From Burkholderia pseudomultivorans (lineage in GTDB: Bacteria; Pseudomonadota; Gammaproteobacteria; Burkholderiales; Burkholderiaceae): 64,000 nucleotides of DNA. This document shows, piece after piece, positions 62,961-64,000 of this stretch (position 1 is its first letter; the number at the start of each line of letters is the position of its first letter). Position numbers and translations under genes: made by a program. The notes under the pieces were generated by a model. The model saw only the letters and a list, made by a program, of their open reading frames with translations, did not search any database and had not been told where the DNA came from. The DNA is taken from assembly GCF_001718415.1 (NCBI RefSeq), contig NZ_CP013377.1, positions 1,922,001 through 1,986,000 on the forward strand. Reading direction: 5' to 3'.

Positions 62961-63851
62961 ATGGAAATCGCCTTCATCGGACTCGGCAACATGGGCGGCC
63001 CGATGGCCGCCAACCTCGTCAAGGCTGGCCACGCGCTGACGGTGTTCGACCTCGATGCGCACGCGGTCGACGCCGCGGTGCGCGCGGGCGCGGTGGCGGC
63101 CGGCTCGCCGCGCGACGCGGCCGCGCGCGCGTCGATCGTGATCACGATGCTGCCGGCCGCGCCGCACGTGCGCGGCGTCTACCTCGGCGACGACGGCGTG
63201 CTGGCCGGCGCGCGCCCCGACGCGACGCTGATCGACTGCAGCACGATCGATCCCGACACCGTGCGCGCGGTCGCCGCAGCGGCCGCGCAGCGCGGCTTGC
63301 CGCTCGCCGACGCGCCCGTGTCCGGCGGCACCGGCGGCGCGCAGGCCGGCACGCTGACCTTCATGGTCGGCGCTGAGCCCGCACTGTTCGAACGCATCCG
63401 CCCCGTGCTGCTCGACATGGGCAGGAACGTCGTGCATTGCGGCGGCACCGGCACCGGGCAGATCGCGAAGATCTGCAACAATCTGCTGCTCGGGATCTCG
63501 ATGATGGGCGTGTCGGAAGCGATGGCGCTCGGCGCGGCGCTCGGCATCGAGCCGGGCGTGCTGGCCGGGATCATCAATACGTCGACCGGACGCTGCTGGA
63601 GTTCGGACACGTACAACCCGTATCCGGGCGTCAGCGACACGGCGCCCGCCGCGCGCAACTATGCGGGCGGCTTCGCGGCGAACCTGATGCTGAAGGATCT
63701 CGGGCTCGCGACCGAGGCCGCGCGCCATGCGCGGCAGCCGGTATGGATGGGCGCGCTCGCGCAGCAGCTGTATCAGTCGATGAGCCAGCAGGGGCTCGGC
63801 GCGCTCGACTTCTCCGCGTGCGTGAAGCTGTACGAGCCGCAGCCCGCGTAG
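62961..63851 (+). CDS. mmsB: 3-hydroxyisobutyrate dehydrogenase
   Basis: A 296-residue NAD-dependent beta-hydroxyacid dehydrogenase. Rossmann motif IAFIGLGNMGGPMAANLV at the start, substrate loop DAPVSGGTGGAQAGTLTFM near residue 116, and the catalytic Lys in GQIAKICNNLLLG near residue 165. Length equals MmsB of Pseudomonas. It oxidises 3-hydroxyisobutyrate to methylmalonate semialdehyde, the substrate of MmsA. I start at 62961, with GGAG 8 bases upstream; an ATG at 62940 overlapping the mmsA stop is also possible and would mean coupling. Confidence 0.95.
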   Translation: MEIAFIGLGNMGGPMAANLVKAGHALTVFDLDAHAVDAAVRAGAVAAGSPRDAAARASIVITMLPAAPHVRGVYLGDDGVLAGARPDATLIDCSTIDPDTVRAVAAAAAQRGLPLADAPVSGGTGGAQAGTLTFMVGAEPALFERIRPVLLDMGRNVVHCGGTGTGQIAKICNNLLLGISMMGVSEAMALGAALGIEPGVLAGIINTSTGRCWSSDTYNPYPGVSDTAPAARNYAGGFAANLMLKDLGLATEAARHARQPVWMGALAQQLYQSMSQQGLGALDFSACVKLYEPQPA

Positions 63852-63870
63852 CGCGCGCGACAGACGTGCG

Positions 63871-63907
63871 TCGACCCGCGATGCGCAGCGGCGGCATCGC
63901 GGGTCGA
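63871..63907. terminator. Strong bidirectional hairpin after mmsB
   Basis: Thirteen-bp arms TCGACCCGCGATG and CATCGCGGGTCGA are exact complements around an 11-base loop, 19 bases beyond the mmsB stop. A converging gene probably ends at 63954. Confidence 0.65.
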
Positions 63908-63953
63908 AGCGGATCGGCAGTAATCGCGACGCCGGTGGCGTGCGCGCGGCGTC

Positions 63954-64000
63954 CTAGCCGCGCGGGTTCGACGCCGTCTCGAAGGTCGGATGGCACTCGA
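63954..64000 (-). CDS. Possible 3' end of a minus-strand gene
   Basis: Reading leftward from the window edge, one frame gives ECHPTFETASNPRG and a TAG stop at 63954. The placement of the hairpin at 63871-63907 between converging stops supports a real gene end. Fourteen codons are too few to identify it. Confidence 0.3.
   Translation of the reverse strand, partial: ECHPTFETASNPRG

Overview
The window is very GC-rich. Its codon use is biased to G or C at the third position, and long antisense ORFs accompany nearly every gene. The gene families present (Gram-negative porin, MHS and APC transporters, many LysR/IclR/AraC regulators, WspF/WspR, a T6SS-type PAAR cassette) suggest a Burkholderia, probably of the B. 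cepacia complex, and a secondary replicon rich in catabolic genes. This placement comes from protein-family resemblance and composition, not from a marker gene.

Layout. 1-8160: a cut FAD-linked dehydrogenase and a porin, divergent from a thioesterase and a PuuC-like aldehyde dehydrogenase; then an LVIVD-repeat lipoprotein coupled to a polytopic membrane protein, and a serine hydrolase. 8223-13468: an asparagine module of permease (ansP), aspartate ammonia-lyase (aspA), a LysR regulator and a ReAV-type asparaginase. 13788-19762: a TonB-dependent siderophore receptor, a phosphonoacetaldehyde dehydrogenase with a GNAT protein, and a divergent MocR/TauR-type regulator. 19778-21881: a lower-GC accessory patch carrying PAAR, M35 metallopeptidase and OmpA-like genes (a candidate T6SS effector cassette).

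21882-34652 reads as a sulfonate module. An NTF2-like protein, xsc, pta and a TauE-type exporter turn sulfoacetaldehyde into acetyl-CoA plus sulfite. A CobS/CobT-like pair and an IclR regulator follow. Last comes a three-subunit molybdoenzyme resembling the sulfite dehydrogenase SoeABC, which could oxidise the sulfite released by Xsc. A GGAAC-N5-GTTCC element lies upstream of both xsc and the IclR gene and may tie the halves together.

34868-42343: a minus-strand run of amino-acid permease, PuuB-like FAD oxidase, MHS transporter and GMC dehydrogenase, with a divergent IclR regulator. 42371-46005: small hypothetical genes and a DUF969/DUF979/DUF2891 operon. 46493-50893: wspF and wspR, without the rest of the Wsp system, beside a GAF-PAS-GGDEF-EAL protein (cyclic-di-GMP signalling). 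51140-56109: LysR/sulfatase and SDR/AraC divergent pairs. 56131-58302: two broken genes flank an intact haloacid dehalogenase. 58293-63851: an SRPBCC protein, a LysR/MHS divergent pair, and mmsA-mmsB of valine catabolism, followed by a bidirectional terminator.
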